The notes beneath the pieces were generated by a model. The model saw only the letters and a program-made list of their open reading frames with translations. It did no database searches and was not told the DNA's origin. Made by a program: the position numbers and the translations under genes. A stretch of 64,000 nt of DNA from contig NC_091048.1 of NCBI RefSeq assembly GCF_963966145.1, forward strand, positions 17,236,001-17,300,000, written 5' to 3'. This DNA is from Tenebrio molitor (lineage: Eukaryota > Arthropoda > Insecta > Coleoptera > Tenebrionidae). This document shows, piece after piece, positions 35,127 through 46,439 of the stretch (its first letter is position 1; each line of letters begins with the position of its first letter).

Positions 35127-35342
35127 CGGCGTGATCAAGAATGACTGAATCTGTTGGTAACAAGGAAATTTGGAAAATTTGAAATTTACCATCAAAGGTT
35201 AATTTTTGTAATAGCATAAACATAACCGACATAACCAAAAACATTTTTAATGACATCTGGTCAGGACCAATTATCAGACAAAAAATACCAGTATTTTTCA
35301 ATTGTTTCATTGCCAACAGACTCCGTCATTGTTGATCTGCTG
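35127..35342. mobile_element. MITE, 216 bp, TA duplication
   Basis: TGATCAAGAATGACTGAATC and the complement of GACTCCGTCATTGTTGATC form the TIRs; TA flanks both. It lies 36 bp past the satellite array. A solo end with the same sequence (GTGATCAACAATGACTGAG) is at 52292. Confidence 0.8.
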
Positions 35343-35941
35343 TAGTAATCGCAAAACAGGCTGTTGCTTATAAAAATGTAACAGATGGTGACAAGGTGGC
35401 CAAATTGCAAGTTCAGTACAACAAATATTTATCATTGTACTTATATCTATATTTACACAATTTTTGCATGTATGTACTCGCATATCTATATACATATACA
35501 CGCCTATGATTTATTATCTACGTTTTATCATTAATCGTTATGTACATTGTTACATAACCATAAAAAAGACAGAACTAATAAAACTTTATTTAAATAAAAA
35601 ATCTAAAATTTGTGGATGTAGTCTAAGTATTGACAATAAATTGTACTCCGTACGAGTCTAACTACAAATTGCCTTTTGTGTTTTATTTTTTACCAATCCC
35701 CTTTTATAGAACGCATCTCAACTTTATCTTTTCTTTTAAAGCCTAGCTAATTTCATGAAAGTTTCCTGCAGGCATATTACAAAATACTTTTAGATATAAC
35801 ATTTATGATTCACCTTCAAGTAAGTTTATTTGAACGATAATTACCATGGATCTACCAATAGCAGATTCTTAATCATAGCAACTACTGGCTAGATAAATTT
35901 ACTTGAAGCTGAATAAACCGGGCCTTAGAATAACAGATATA

Positions 35942-36811
35942 CAGTGTGGAAATTCTAACTGGAATAAAATTCATAACTTAGACATAGGTGATTTTTGTAA
36001 AAAATACCGAAACAGGTCGATTTTTGTTTTTCCTTGCCCACATTTTGGCGCATACGGTTTTTGCATATCTGCTCCCGAAAGTGTGCAACCACCCCTAACT
36101 TTTTTTTTTTCAAATAGAAGAGTATGCCAAGTGACACCTCATTTGAAAGCCCACTTTGCAGGAAATACAATGCACTATTTTTTCCTGAATATTTTTAAGG
36201 CCTACGTGCTAAAAAATAAAAACCAATTTTATAAGTTGAATACTATTCATTTTAATGCAACAAATGTTCAAAATGGGCACTGTTTGTTTCTTGGCAAATT
36301 CCAAATCGATAGTAACATGCATCCCTTACGTTTTGTAACATTTCCAGTGTGATTTGCCTAATTTCATGTCTAATACGTTGCTTAAGGTTTTCAATAATGT
36401 TCGGTTTTAGACATGAAATTAGGGAAATCACACAAGAAATGTCATAAAGCGTAAGGGATGCATGTTACTATCGATTTGCAATTGGCCAAGAAACAAACGG
36501 TGTCCATTTTGAACATTTGTTGCATTAATTTATTTTTTATTTTTTAGGACGTAGGTTTTGAAAATATTCAGGAAAAAAATAGTGCGTTGTATTCTTTGCG
36601 AAGTGGGCTTTCAAACCAGGTGTCAGTTGGCATACCTTTCCATTTGAAAAAAAGTTAGGGGTGGTTGCGAGCTTCCGGAAGCAGATATGCAAAAACCATA
36701 TGCGCCCAAATATGGGCAGCGAAAAACAAAAATCGACCTGTTTCGGAATTTTTTACAAAAATCACCTATGTCCAAGTTATGAATTTTATTCCAGTTAAAG
36801 TTTCCACACTG
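35942..36811. mobile_element. 870 bp palindromic element, TA duplication
   Basis: Arms of about 410 bp pair from end to end (CAGTGTGGAAATTCTAACTG with its near complement), leaving a centre of some 40 bp at 36365-36405. TA borders both ends. Arms are about 85-90% alike by eye. The 149-codon frame on it is a by-product. Confidence 0.92.
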
Positions 36812-36899
36812 TATATCTGGAAGCAGTATTGCATAGTTGTTCTTGAAATTGAATTTCTTATTGCCTAAAACAATAAAAACCGAAAATTAAAGACGCCCC

Positions 36900-39000
36900 T
36901 TATAAACTCGAGACTTATTTTCTCATTATAAAGCTTTACACGAAATATTTATTAATTTCTGCTACAATGCCTGCTTCTGAACCCTTTCAGATGTCGGTTA
37001 TTCCTTACGAATCGATGCTTCGCTCTCGATTGTTACCAATGTAGTCTTTCATTGTCACAACTAAACTCCGTACAATAACCCCCTTTACACAAAAACAAAA
37101 ATTGTCAGTTACAAGTATTATGTAAACAAGGATCCACGACACAATGTCTGAAATGTCAGGACACCTCCTAGAATGCCGCCGATGCGGCCCAACATGATCG
37201 TCATTTGTTTGCACCTCACTTGGTGCTGTCTTCATGCGTTATCCGATGGTACATCTACGCCAGGAGTTAACGAAAAACATCGACTTTTTACGTGCACTTT
37301 TTAGGTGAAAAAGTAAAAGATGACATGACGAAGAGTGGAAAAGTTAGTTGCGAAACAACTCCACAACAAGGGTCGTCCCCTTTTGGTTTTTTACATACTT
37401 AAGTCGGCAACTCCGTGTGGCGGATATCGCACACTTTTACAGTCCAATGCGGCGGCATAATCCTCGGATTATCCTTTTTTTATCGGGTCGATTTGCGGTT
37501 GAAAAGTTTTCTTGGCGAAAACGTCTTTATAATCACTGTATTTCCGTTTCATTTCGATTACATTATATGTATTCTGCAGAGTAAATACAGGTTAGTCTCC
37601 TTACATCTCCGGGAACTGATGTAAGAAAATTGCATTGTAAAATTGAATATTAAATCCTTTCATTAAACGCGGCCCATTGTTCTAATAGGATAACACGGAC
37701 TTCGAAGCTCGACGAAGGAATAACTGATGTTCCTTTCGTGCTCGCCGATTTTTCCCCGAGCGTCATACATTCAATACTCTTTGCCGAACAGGTAATTCAA
37801 ACATCAATTTTATAAAAAAAAAAACAAAACAAAAATAAACAACGAAAGTCCTTATTGAGCCGGAAAGTACATCTTCTACAAAAATATATTTTAAAAATGA
37901 GATAAATGATCCATTAGTAAAATGATTAAACCGTATTTCATCAAACGGAGAAGCGTCCATCATTTATCACCAACTGATTCCAAATGAACGACCAACATCG
38001 AATTGTAAATTATTTATAAATTATAAATGTTCTCGTTGTCGGTCGTTATAAGATTGAAACTGTCCGCAGTTGTCTGCATTGCTTAATTGTCTCTGAAATT
38101 ATCTTCAACACTGACATCTACATAATCAGAAGCGTTTTGACGCCCCTTCTCGTTCTGATCGTTCTCGGTGACAGATTATGAAATTATAACAGATTTGGAA
38201 ACGTTTTAAATTTAAACAATTTGTGTGGAAGGATGAAGCACTCAGCAGAAAAGCTTTTCGGTTCAATATACGAAATAGGAAACATGCACTTCCGAGTTCT
38301 TGAACGTTATATCTCGTCTCAATATATTTGAACTAAAGTATCATTTGATGCGTACTTGCTTTTTCGTTTCTACAAGATAAAAAGTGTGTTCCCAATTTAT
38401 CTTTTTTCGTGTTCGTTTGTTCGGTTCACCTATTCTCTCGAGTAAATAATTCTATTATAAAATTATTATTCCTTCTGTTAGGCTTTTATCGAATATGAAA
38501 TTTGTTTGCGTTGAAAGTTGTTTGTGGTGTTCACATCCGAGATCAATCTAACCGTAAAAATAATGTAGCGGATGAAATTTGCACCGTGAACAAAAAAATT
38601 CTGAAAACGACGTACAATGTTGATTAAAAAGTTCTCCAAGTTCAAACCCGATTTAATGTGTAAATGCTCCGATAACAAACATCAGCAGAGGCACTTCTGC
38701 ACAAAAAAGAAAAATCAGATTGCGAATGAAATCCATTTCTCATTGTGAATATTCGATTGAAATCGAGCTAAATATATGTAAATTTCAGCTCAATCGATGC
38801 AGAGTTTTTTTAGTAATCTAAACACACCGAAACGTTTAGCGTTAGCCATGAGAACTCCTACTAAATCTGTGGTTCGTGGAGGATTGCTGAGTCGTTATTA
38901 AGCAGTAGGCGATAAGCCTTGTTATTTTTCTATTACATTCTTCTTTATAGTGATGTGATTTAATTCTTTTTTGAGAATACGACTCAGTTATAGTTTCTCA
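36900..39000. other. GC-richer unique island
   Basis: No repeats were recognised. A 34-codon frame at 38797-38901 (+), MQSFFSNLNTPKRLALAMRT continuing to SVVRGGLLSRY, follows a possible acceptor (AATTTCAG) but has no partner. The rest may be regulatory. Confidence 0.35.
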
Positions 39001-39010
39001 GCAATAGAAT

Positions 39011-39188
39011 AAAGGGTGTTTTTTTTTAATTTGGCGTCGCAGTTGGCGTTGGAGAGTCGATTGAGAACGCACCACTCGTGTAAAAGCGTGAGATTTAAAC
39101 AGCTGATCCGTGATCTGTTATCCGTATAGTGCATTCACAATCGACTCTTCAACGCCTACTTCGACGCCAAATTTAAAAAAACACCCGT
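39011..39188. mobile_element. Hairpin MITE, 178 bp
   Basis: GGGTGTTTTTTTTTAATTTG on the left and CAAATTTAAAAAAACACCC on the right, with GTTGGAGAGTCGATTG and CAATCGACTCTTCAAC further in. TA lies at both edges. Confidence 0.8.
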
Positions 39189-40001
39189 TATATGTGAGAC
39201 AATAGGTGAAATTTTAGCTTTGTTAATCGCCATCTTACTTCTGCTATACTATTTAATCTGGAAGATTTATAATTATTTTTTTAGGTTCACTAGTTTATTG
39301 CAATTTGAGAATAAATAATGGTCGTAATTATGTCAGAAAAACCAATAGGTAGATCTGGTCACAACACATCATGAGCAGAATGATAAATGCAAACAATGGT
39401 AGAAATGGTTGTTAAAATATCTATAGTTCCCAAACGACTTTCGAGGAAGATTCAAAATATTCAGAAATAATTCTGAAGTTGTCAAATGTCAAAAGTACTG
39501 ACAAGTACAATATTTCTTCTCAGTTAATTCAAAGAAACCAAATAAAACATACCCTTCAAAGTTTCCGTGAAAAAAAATGAGCAGCTAAGCTCAGTTGACA
39601 ACACAATGGAATTTTGTAGTCAGAAAATTCTTCAATTTACTAAAGAAACTTAACGACAAATACAGTCACCCCAGATAATATATTCGTAACATTAAGAGGT
39701 AGAAAACAAATTGAAGTTTTGTGAATTTCAGAAAAAGGAAGACTATCACTGCCAAAGTTGGAAAAGTTGATTCTTTGCCTCTTCTTTTTTCCCAAAGAAT
39801 AAAAGATTTCTTCTGAATAACGCCCCACCGACTTCAGTTGCTGCTGCTATCCCAATGACGTGGTATTTTTAAAAAATAGTTAAAAGTGTTTGTTCAGTTC
39901 AATTCTGCTGCTACGAAAAAGTAGTAGTTACAGATTGCTTGTGAAAGTAGGATCCACACTGTACACATTGGTTGTTATCATTAGGTTTGTCATTCATGGT
40001 A

Positions 40002-41223
40002 CGGTCGGTGGACAAATAAAACTGGGACACTTAAAATGTAATCTATGTAAATCAGACCATTGAATTGTCAATATATTTGTCAGAACATGACCAACTTCAT
40101 TAAACTATGTTATGGCCATTCCAAATGTCGAAAAAAAGTAAACCAAATGACAAGTCGATGATGGAGATGAAGTGGCGATATCTAGTGAAATTTAGAATAA
40201 CCACACATTTAAAAAGTTAAATATCAGGTTACGTTATATGCCATTTCATTGTCAAAAACTGTCAGTTTATACGTTTTCGTCGTGGAACTTGACCATTTCG
40301 GAGTAAAACGATGCAAGAATTACAGAATTCGAGGTTCTAAGACGCCAACTTTCCTCTAAATACGTTTTTACACACGCAAATATGAAGGATCACAGCAAAC
40401 CCGCGCCGAATCGGAATTTCGTCGTGGAACTTGAACATTTCGGAGTAAAACGATGCAAGAATTACAGAAATCGAGGTTTTAAGATGCTAACTTTCCTCTA
40501 AATACGTTTTTACACATGCAAATATGAAAGATCACAGCAAAACCGCTCCGAATGGGAATTTCGTCGTGGAACTTGATCATTTCGGAGTAAAACGATGCAA
40601 GAATTACAGAATTCGAGGTTCTAAGACGCTAACTAATTTTTCATGTTCCTGCCATAGTGTCATAAAAGTATAAACTGACAGTTTTTGACAATGAAATGGC
40701 ATATAACATAACCTGATATTTAACTTTTTAAATGTGTGGTTATTCTAAATTTCACTAGATATCGCCATCACATGACCAACTTCATTAAACTATGTTAACG
40801 AATTTCTTTTCTAGTACCACAAATTTCCCGAAGAACCTCCAACCATTTAGCTCTAACTCCACTGTCGCTGGGAAATTGAAATAAAGGTTTTTCAGAATTG
40901 CCACAAATAATGCATTTAATGAGCATTTTCTGAGTTTTTTGATTGACAAAATTTCAAATTTGACGGCAATTTTATCTTGATGTCTAACAAACAGATGGCA
41001 CCACTTCATCACTATCCATGACATACTTCATACCAAGCTCATTTTAATGGAATTGGAATGGCCATAACATAGTTTAATGAAGTTGGTCATGGTCAGAATC
41101 TATAGAATATGTCATACGAAAGTTAACCTATTTGTGATAAAGACGTAATTAAACGATGCAAATTTGTAAATTTTGACTTATGTGATTGTCATTTTTGTCC
41201 CAGTTTTATTTATCCATCGACTG
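40002..41223. mobile_element. TIR transposon carrying satellite DNA
   Basis: TIRs: GGTGGACAAATAAAACTGGG at left, its near complement at right (TGTCCCAGTTTTATTTATCC), TA on both sides; 1222 bp. Inside are nested inverted arms (40172-40272 with 40669-40769, about 100 bp) that frame an array of the 142 bp satellite. A block CATGACCAACTTCATTAAAC occurs three times, at 40085 and 40771 (+) and 41068 (-). No transposase is present. Confidence 0.88.
40275..40634 (+). repeat. 142 bp satellite array, 2.5 units, inside transposon
   Basis: Units start AAGAATTACAGAATTCGAGG at 40315, 40457 and 40599, period exactly 142. The middle unit has lost the EcoRI site (GAAATC). Sequence differs from the 34777 array by scattered bases, so the two arrays are separate lineages. 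Confidence 0.92.
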
Positions 41224-43195
41224 TACCATTTAGCACTTACATCTAGGTCTCACGACTCTCACGAAAAATTAAGAAAATGTTGCTTCACTATTGACAGAAG
41301 CATTTTGCCAAAAAGAAATTATTAAAACCGATTTCCATGTTAGAGGATATGGTAATTAACTAATTAAAAAAATTAGGACATAGAAATCCGGCAAAAGAAA
41401 CGGTTTTAGAGAAAATACCTAGGGAAGAAAATGAAAAATGCTAAAGCAGGATCTAACAACCTGAAGAAAAATAAAAACACCAATAAAATCATAGTTTGTG
41501 CTCGAAAGTGAATCAGAATACAGTGAGTCTAAATTGTAATTGTAATGATTAACCTTAAAAACTTATCCAATATCTTAGTTAAATTTGACTCGCTGCATGT
41601 GTATCGAAATTTTCAATATTTCACATAGGTCCCAGCAGAGTGAAGTTTACGATGCGCATTTTTGATTAATCGAAATTCATTTATTATTTTTTTGTTCGAC
41701 ACTGTCGGAATTTGAGAATTTTCTCCTATGTGAACGGATTTTGATAAATGTCACAACTTATCAAAACGAAACGTCAAGCTAATTTTAAAGGTTTTAAGCG
41801 ATCTGGAGCCTTTAAGGGGTTCGTCGAACAGAAAATCAAAATTATAGCTTCAATAGTTGAATTAACACAGCGTTAAATGTTACGAAAAACGTAGTTTTTC
41901 GGACTACACCTCAACTACGTAGTTATAAAAGCCGTTTTCAAAGTTCGGTCCTATTAAAAAAAGTTGTAGATGACCATTCCTTATGCCCCAAAATGTCCTC
42001 TACAAGATAGGATAGGTCTCATTTAGTTATACCTTTGAATCACTAATAAGAGTCATAATTGCAGTCCGATTTTAATCCACTAATAGAGCGCGCCGACACT
42101 GAGGGTTTTGTGGTGAGAGTTATTCAGTAGCGTTTAACCATTTTTCGCCGGTCTCTGGTTATAAGCATTCATTTTACGCAGTTTTTTTATAATTTGATTT
42201 TGCCGAAAAATACTGAAATGACAATAAATTTTGTGTTGGCATCTCCGAATTGGTCCTTCATCCCCTAATATATTTTTCATGAAAGTAATTCGTTATACGA
42301 GGTAAGTCTTCTAAATTCTTTCTATGTTTGCTTCGACTTTCTCAGTATCGAAATTTCATCTTTCACGGCTGATGGCTATTCCGTCTTGTTTTTACGGTTA
42401 TGTTACTCGGCTTCCACTTATTACATTTAGCATCAGTTTAAAATTTTTATCCTGCACTAGTTTTTTTCTGCGACTTTACGCTAACACTTTCACTGCGCCC
42501 GTAGTACATATACCACACTTTTGAATTAATATGGCATTAAAATTGCGCGATGAAAGGGCCAGAGAATGGGACATCAATATCAAGCTGAATTTTTAGTTGA
42601 ACGTTTTTCCAAAGATTCGTCTGCTGTGTCCCACATCAACTACTGAATAAAGCATTGTAAAGGAAGAATAAGTGGCTACAGTAAACTTAAACAAATTTAG
42701 TTCATTAAAAAAAACAACTTATTTGACCTAACACATTAAGAAATGAAATTAATTACGAATTAACGAATTAAAAGAAATTGAAGATTGGGTCCCTTTCTGC
42801 CATATTACGAACTACCGGGGCTGTCGCCCAGAGGCGCCTAAGTAAGAGGGAACAACTAAACTAAAGTTTGCTTCTTTCCATTTTAACTCTAAAAGCATTT
42901 CTTCAAGCCTTCGTAGACCGTGCTTAAAGACATCATGGTAACCCGGTAATCCGCGGATCATAGGTCAAGAACCACTGAATTAGATCATGAAGTTAAAAAA
43001 AAAAATAATTAAAAGTTGATTTCTGACTCTTAGGACTGCTATGTAAAAAACATAAGACGTGAGGTCACTGTCGTGTCACGCGACTTGGATTAAAATCTAT
43101 GAAACAGAAATAAGAGAAGTGGGTTGCCAACAAAACGAGAAATGTACTATTTGCAATACAATTACTTATTTACATAATTTACGGTGACAGGACAA
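41224..43195. other. Interval with one dispersed repeat
   Basis: It contains TTCGACACTGTC repeat copy 3 at 41690-41832 (+). The remainder, including a slightly GC-richer part at 42800-43000 (CCGGGGCTGTCGCCC), shows no gene I can support. Confidence 0.5.
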
Positions 43196-43466
43196 TTACA
43201 TATTGCGATTATCATCTGCGATGTCCGGCGGCGTATTAGACATTACTTTGGCTGTTGTATTAGACATTTCTTCATCACGCTGTTGGTCTGGATTATATGA
43301 ACGTTCATATAACCAGAGCAAATAAAATACTTTGGTTAAATTTAATTGTCAAATATTCATTTGTTTTTAGTCGGTTTACTCGGTCCGAAAAAGTACATCC
43401 GAAAAAGAGTTACTTCTCGTCTACATGTGAGTACGTAAAATTATTTTTTTCATTAAGGGTGCCTAA
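43196..43466 (+). repeat. Repeat R, copy 1
   Basis: Shares ATCATCTGCGATGTCCGGCG, GATTATATGAACGTTC, AATACTTTGGTTAAATTTAA and GTCGGTTTACTCG with 60755-61145. This copy is shorter and runs straight into H1 copy 3. Confidence 0.85.
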
Positions 43467-43884
43467 AATAGTATATTATGATAAGTTTATAAGGAAGCCT
43501 TTAAAGCACGCGCGACGAATTTAAGAGCACGACGCGTAGCGGAGTGCTTTTAACGTCGTAAGTGCTTTAAAGGCCCTTATAAACGTGTATCATACGCTAT
43601 TTTTTATTATACCTGCACTACAATCTGAAAATAACAAACAAAAAAAGTAAATTGAAATACCTTTTCCGAGGTAATCTGTGTCATTAATCGTTGATATAGA
43701 AATGGTCAATTGTTGTTTCGTTACTATCATAAATCGTGTGTCAATGTCTATTTATCATTGTTCAAAATGTAGGTGAATTTGTTGTTACCTAAGCAACCCT
43801 TAAAGCTTTAGTGTTTTAAAGGCCCTTTTTCGCACGCATTTAAGTGTCAAAAACAGGGATTATGATTCATGTATAATAAAAAAT
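43467..43884 (+). mobile_element. H1 hairpin element, copy 3
   Basis: ATAGTATATTATGATAAGTT to GATTATGATTCATGTATAAT, with the GCGTAGCGGAGTGC apex. Inserted at the end of repeat R. Confidence 0.9.
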
Positions 43885-44107
43885 ATCTTCTGTAGCGTGT
43901 AAGCAACCAAAAAAGTTCGAAAATGTGTTTAAACATTGAATAACAGACAAACATACCAATTTGATTTATGTATATGTAAAAAAAAAAAAAAAATTTGTTA
44001 CACAGTCTAGGACTGGTTTACAAATCTATGAGGGGCATGATGACCAACTCAATAGACCGGGACCAATGGCTTAACGTGAATTCCGAATCACGAGACAGAA
44101 TATAGCC

Positions 44108-44207
44108 TTTTTTTTTTCTTTTTTTTTTAAATTTCGCCCTGGGTCGGAATCGAACCCGCGACCCTCGCGTCCCTGAGCCGAAACGGACTCCCTTAGGCTA
44201 TATTCTG
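44108..44207 (-). repeat. tRNA-derived SINE
   Basis: Minus strand: GAATATAGCCTAAGGG (A-box-like TAGCCTAAGGG), then GACGCGAGGGTCGCG and GGTTCGATTCC, a perfect tRNA B box (44146-44156), then an A-rich tail at 44108-44129. The GGTCGCGGGTTCGATTCCGA part would form a T arm, but there is no acceptor stem, so it is a SINE rather than a tRNA gene. Confidence 0.7.
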
Positions 44208-44245
44208 CCTATTATTATCGTTATTAAGTTACTCAAAAACATTTT

Positions 44246-44411
44246 GGGCCAGTTTACAAAAGCGAAATTAAGTTAATCGTAATGAAATGCCAGATTAACT
44301 GACAACGTGATCAGATTTATCCAATCGAAGTTTCGCATTCATAGGTTAATCGCGGATTAAAATTTAATTCGAATTAGGTAAATATTTAATTCTCTTTCTA
44401 TAAACTGGCCC
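44246..44411. mobile_element. GGGCCAGTTTAC MITE, copy 2
   Basis: Ends GGGCCAGTTTACAAAAG and CTATAAACTGGCCC. Opposite orientation to 526-679. Confidence 0.8.
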
Positions 44412-45513
44412 AATCTGCAAAGGATTACATTATCTATTTTAATTTTTATTATGCAGAATGAATATATTGTATACAAATTGTTTTTTATGAAGCGCTTAAG
44501 GAGTTCACTTACGTATTTTATAGTTATAATAAAATATATGTATCAACAAATCTCAACGCCTCTCCATTTATACAATTTTCTACACACTTGAACGTTGATA
44601 CCAGCTCAGACATCTTAAAACTAATACCATGCATTTCCCATTTTTAAATCATTCCTAAGACAAATATTGCCACGAAGATGTCAGAAAGGTTTCAGATTAC
44701 TTGTTCCGTTTTCTTGCTAAAGTGCACCGGTAATAATTAATTTGAAAGTTTAACATGATTGCTAATTAATTACCGGTTAGTGGACTCTGGGAAATGAAAC
44801 TTTCCTTAATATGGTAAAGTTTCACGAGTCGATTATCAATTCTTCAAGATTTAGTAATGCGTTAAATATATAGGCCTCCCAAGTAGCAACGTTCAAGTTT
44901 TAAACATTTTTTGGTTGGTACAGTTGGGAATCTCACTTTTCTTTAGGTTAAGAAGATGTTCACTTAAGAAACTCGCCTTTCAATCTTAAAGGCGGTAAAT
45001 CGTACTTTACAACAGTTGCTTAGAAGAAGAATTAGCAAACGTCCTTGACCATAAAATATTATACTTAAGAGAAATTGCTGCAAATTCGTTTTCAACAGTT
45101 ATCGAAGCCACCATAAAAAAAGCAAAAAATATGCGCAAAACGTACAACTTTTTATAGTGGCTCAAGCTCGAGTGCTGAGCTTTATTATTTCTTTGTTTTA
45201 TTATGTTACTCGTATTAAAGAATATCCACCGTTTGATGCTCACTGCGTTTTTATATAGATATATTTTGATAGAAGTATAAATAGTAAGAAAAATATGACA
45301 AAATTAAACAAAACACAGAATAAGATGATTTCATATCCGTTCATGTGGAATTAAAAAAAAGCTACTGCTAAAAGTAATATTTTTATTTTATCCTATAATG
45401 TTACTATACTGATCATTCCTTAGCGACGAGTTGCGTAAAGATGCATTTAACAGCTCACTAGTGTTGTAAAGAAAATCTTAACATAACGAACCTTTATTAC
45501 TCCTAGTATTTAG

Positions 45514-45834
45514 TCACATACCTAGATAAGACGTTATAAGACATACATAATAAGACTGCTTTGGTACGTATTCTGAAGTATTACGCGTCATAACAGACTT
45601 GACTACTGTTACATTACATTGCATTCTTATCAATTTTTGAACCCCATTAATCTGCCGCCAATTTCTAAAAATTTCCATCTCTTTATGATATCTCTCCCCG
45701 GACTTTGCCGGTATTAGTTTCTTTCGTGCAGCATCTGTCTTTTCCTTTAATATTACACACATTTCTCTAGCACAAGGTACAAATGTGGATTCGACATGAC
45801 TTTTTTTTCTCAAACAAAAATGTAAACAAATCAC
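45514..45834 (-). pseudogene. Tyrosine recombinase (Crypton-like) N-terminal fragment
   Basis: A 106-codon frame. KKLIPAKSGERYHKEMEIFR followed by NWRQINGVQKLI is the same core-binding domain pattern as 24122-24304. The residues before it (CAREMCVILKEKTDAAR) and after it (MQCNVTVVKSV) do not fit, so only about 40 residues are kept. No catalytic domain. The hairpin-bearing repeat at 45948 is 110 bp away. Confidence 0.65.
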
Positions 45835-45947
45835 TTGGATACCAACACGGCTACACTAGATTTATGTTTCTCTGTTATGAACAGTGTCATTTCTTTTTTT
45901 TTTTTAAGAGTTTTAATAATAATTTATACATAGGATAAAATAATAGT

Positions 45948-46238
45948 AGTTTATTTAACGAGTTCGTGTGTAAATTGGGCTCTTTATGGCATGCGTGCGC
46001 CAGTTTAAAACGCGAGCGAAACGAGTGTTTTAAAGGTCCACGAGTGCCATAAAGAGCCCAATTTACACACGAACGAGTTGAATACAACGTTTTTTTTGTT
46101 CGACGAGCCCCCTAAAGGCTCCAATTCGCTTAAAATCTTTAAAATTAGCTTGACGTTTCGTTTTGACAAGTTATGACATTTATCAAAATCCGTTCACACA
46201 GGAGAAAATTCTCAAAATCTGACAGTGTCGAACAAAAA
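45948..46238 (-). repeat. TTCGACACTGTC repeat, copy 4, with hairpin
   Basis: Full form: hairpin GAGTTCGTGTGTAAATTGGG with CCCAATTTACACACGAACG, inner GGCATGCGTGCG and AAACGCGAGCGAAACGAGTG, then the core TTGACGTTTCGTTTTGACAA and the end GACAGTGTCGAACAAA. Confidence 0.8.
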
Positions 46239-46439
46239 AAATGTGTTACAATACACGTAATGTTATCGGCTGTCTAACATTATTCGAGAATTTAAAAAAT
46301 TCTCTTGCAATGTAAAATGCCTAATAACGTAACTTATGAGTATAAATTACTATTATTTAATACTATGAATTTAACACATTACTACTACATGAGGGGGCGT
46401 ATGACTCACACAACTTTCATTCAGCAACAAGTCAGTGTA

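Noticed and set aside
35903..36352. 149-codon plus-strand frame
   Set aside because: It lies on one arm of the 870 bp palindrome; the other arm does not keep the frame.
44120..44200. tRNA gene
   Set aside because: A perfect B box and a T-arm-like stretch are present, but there is no acceptor stem, and an A-rich tail follows. It is a SINE.
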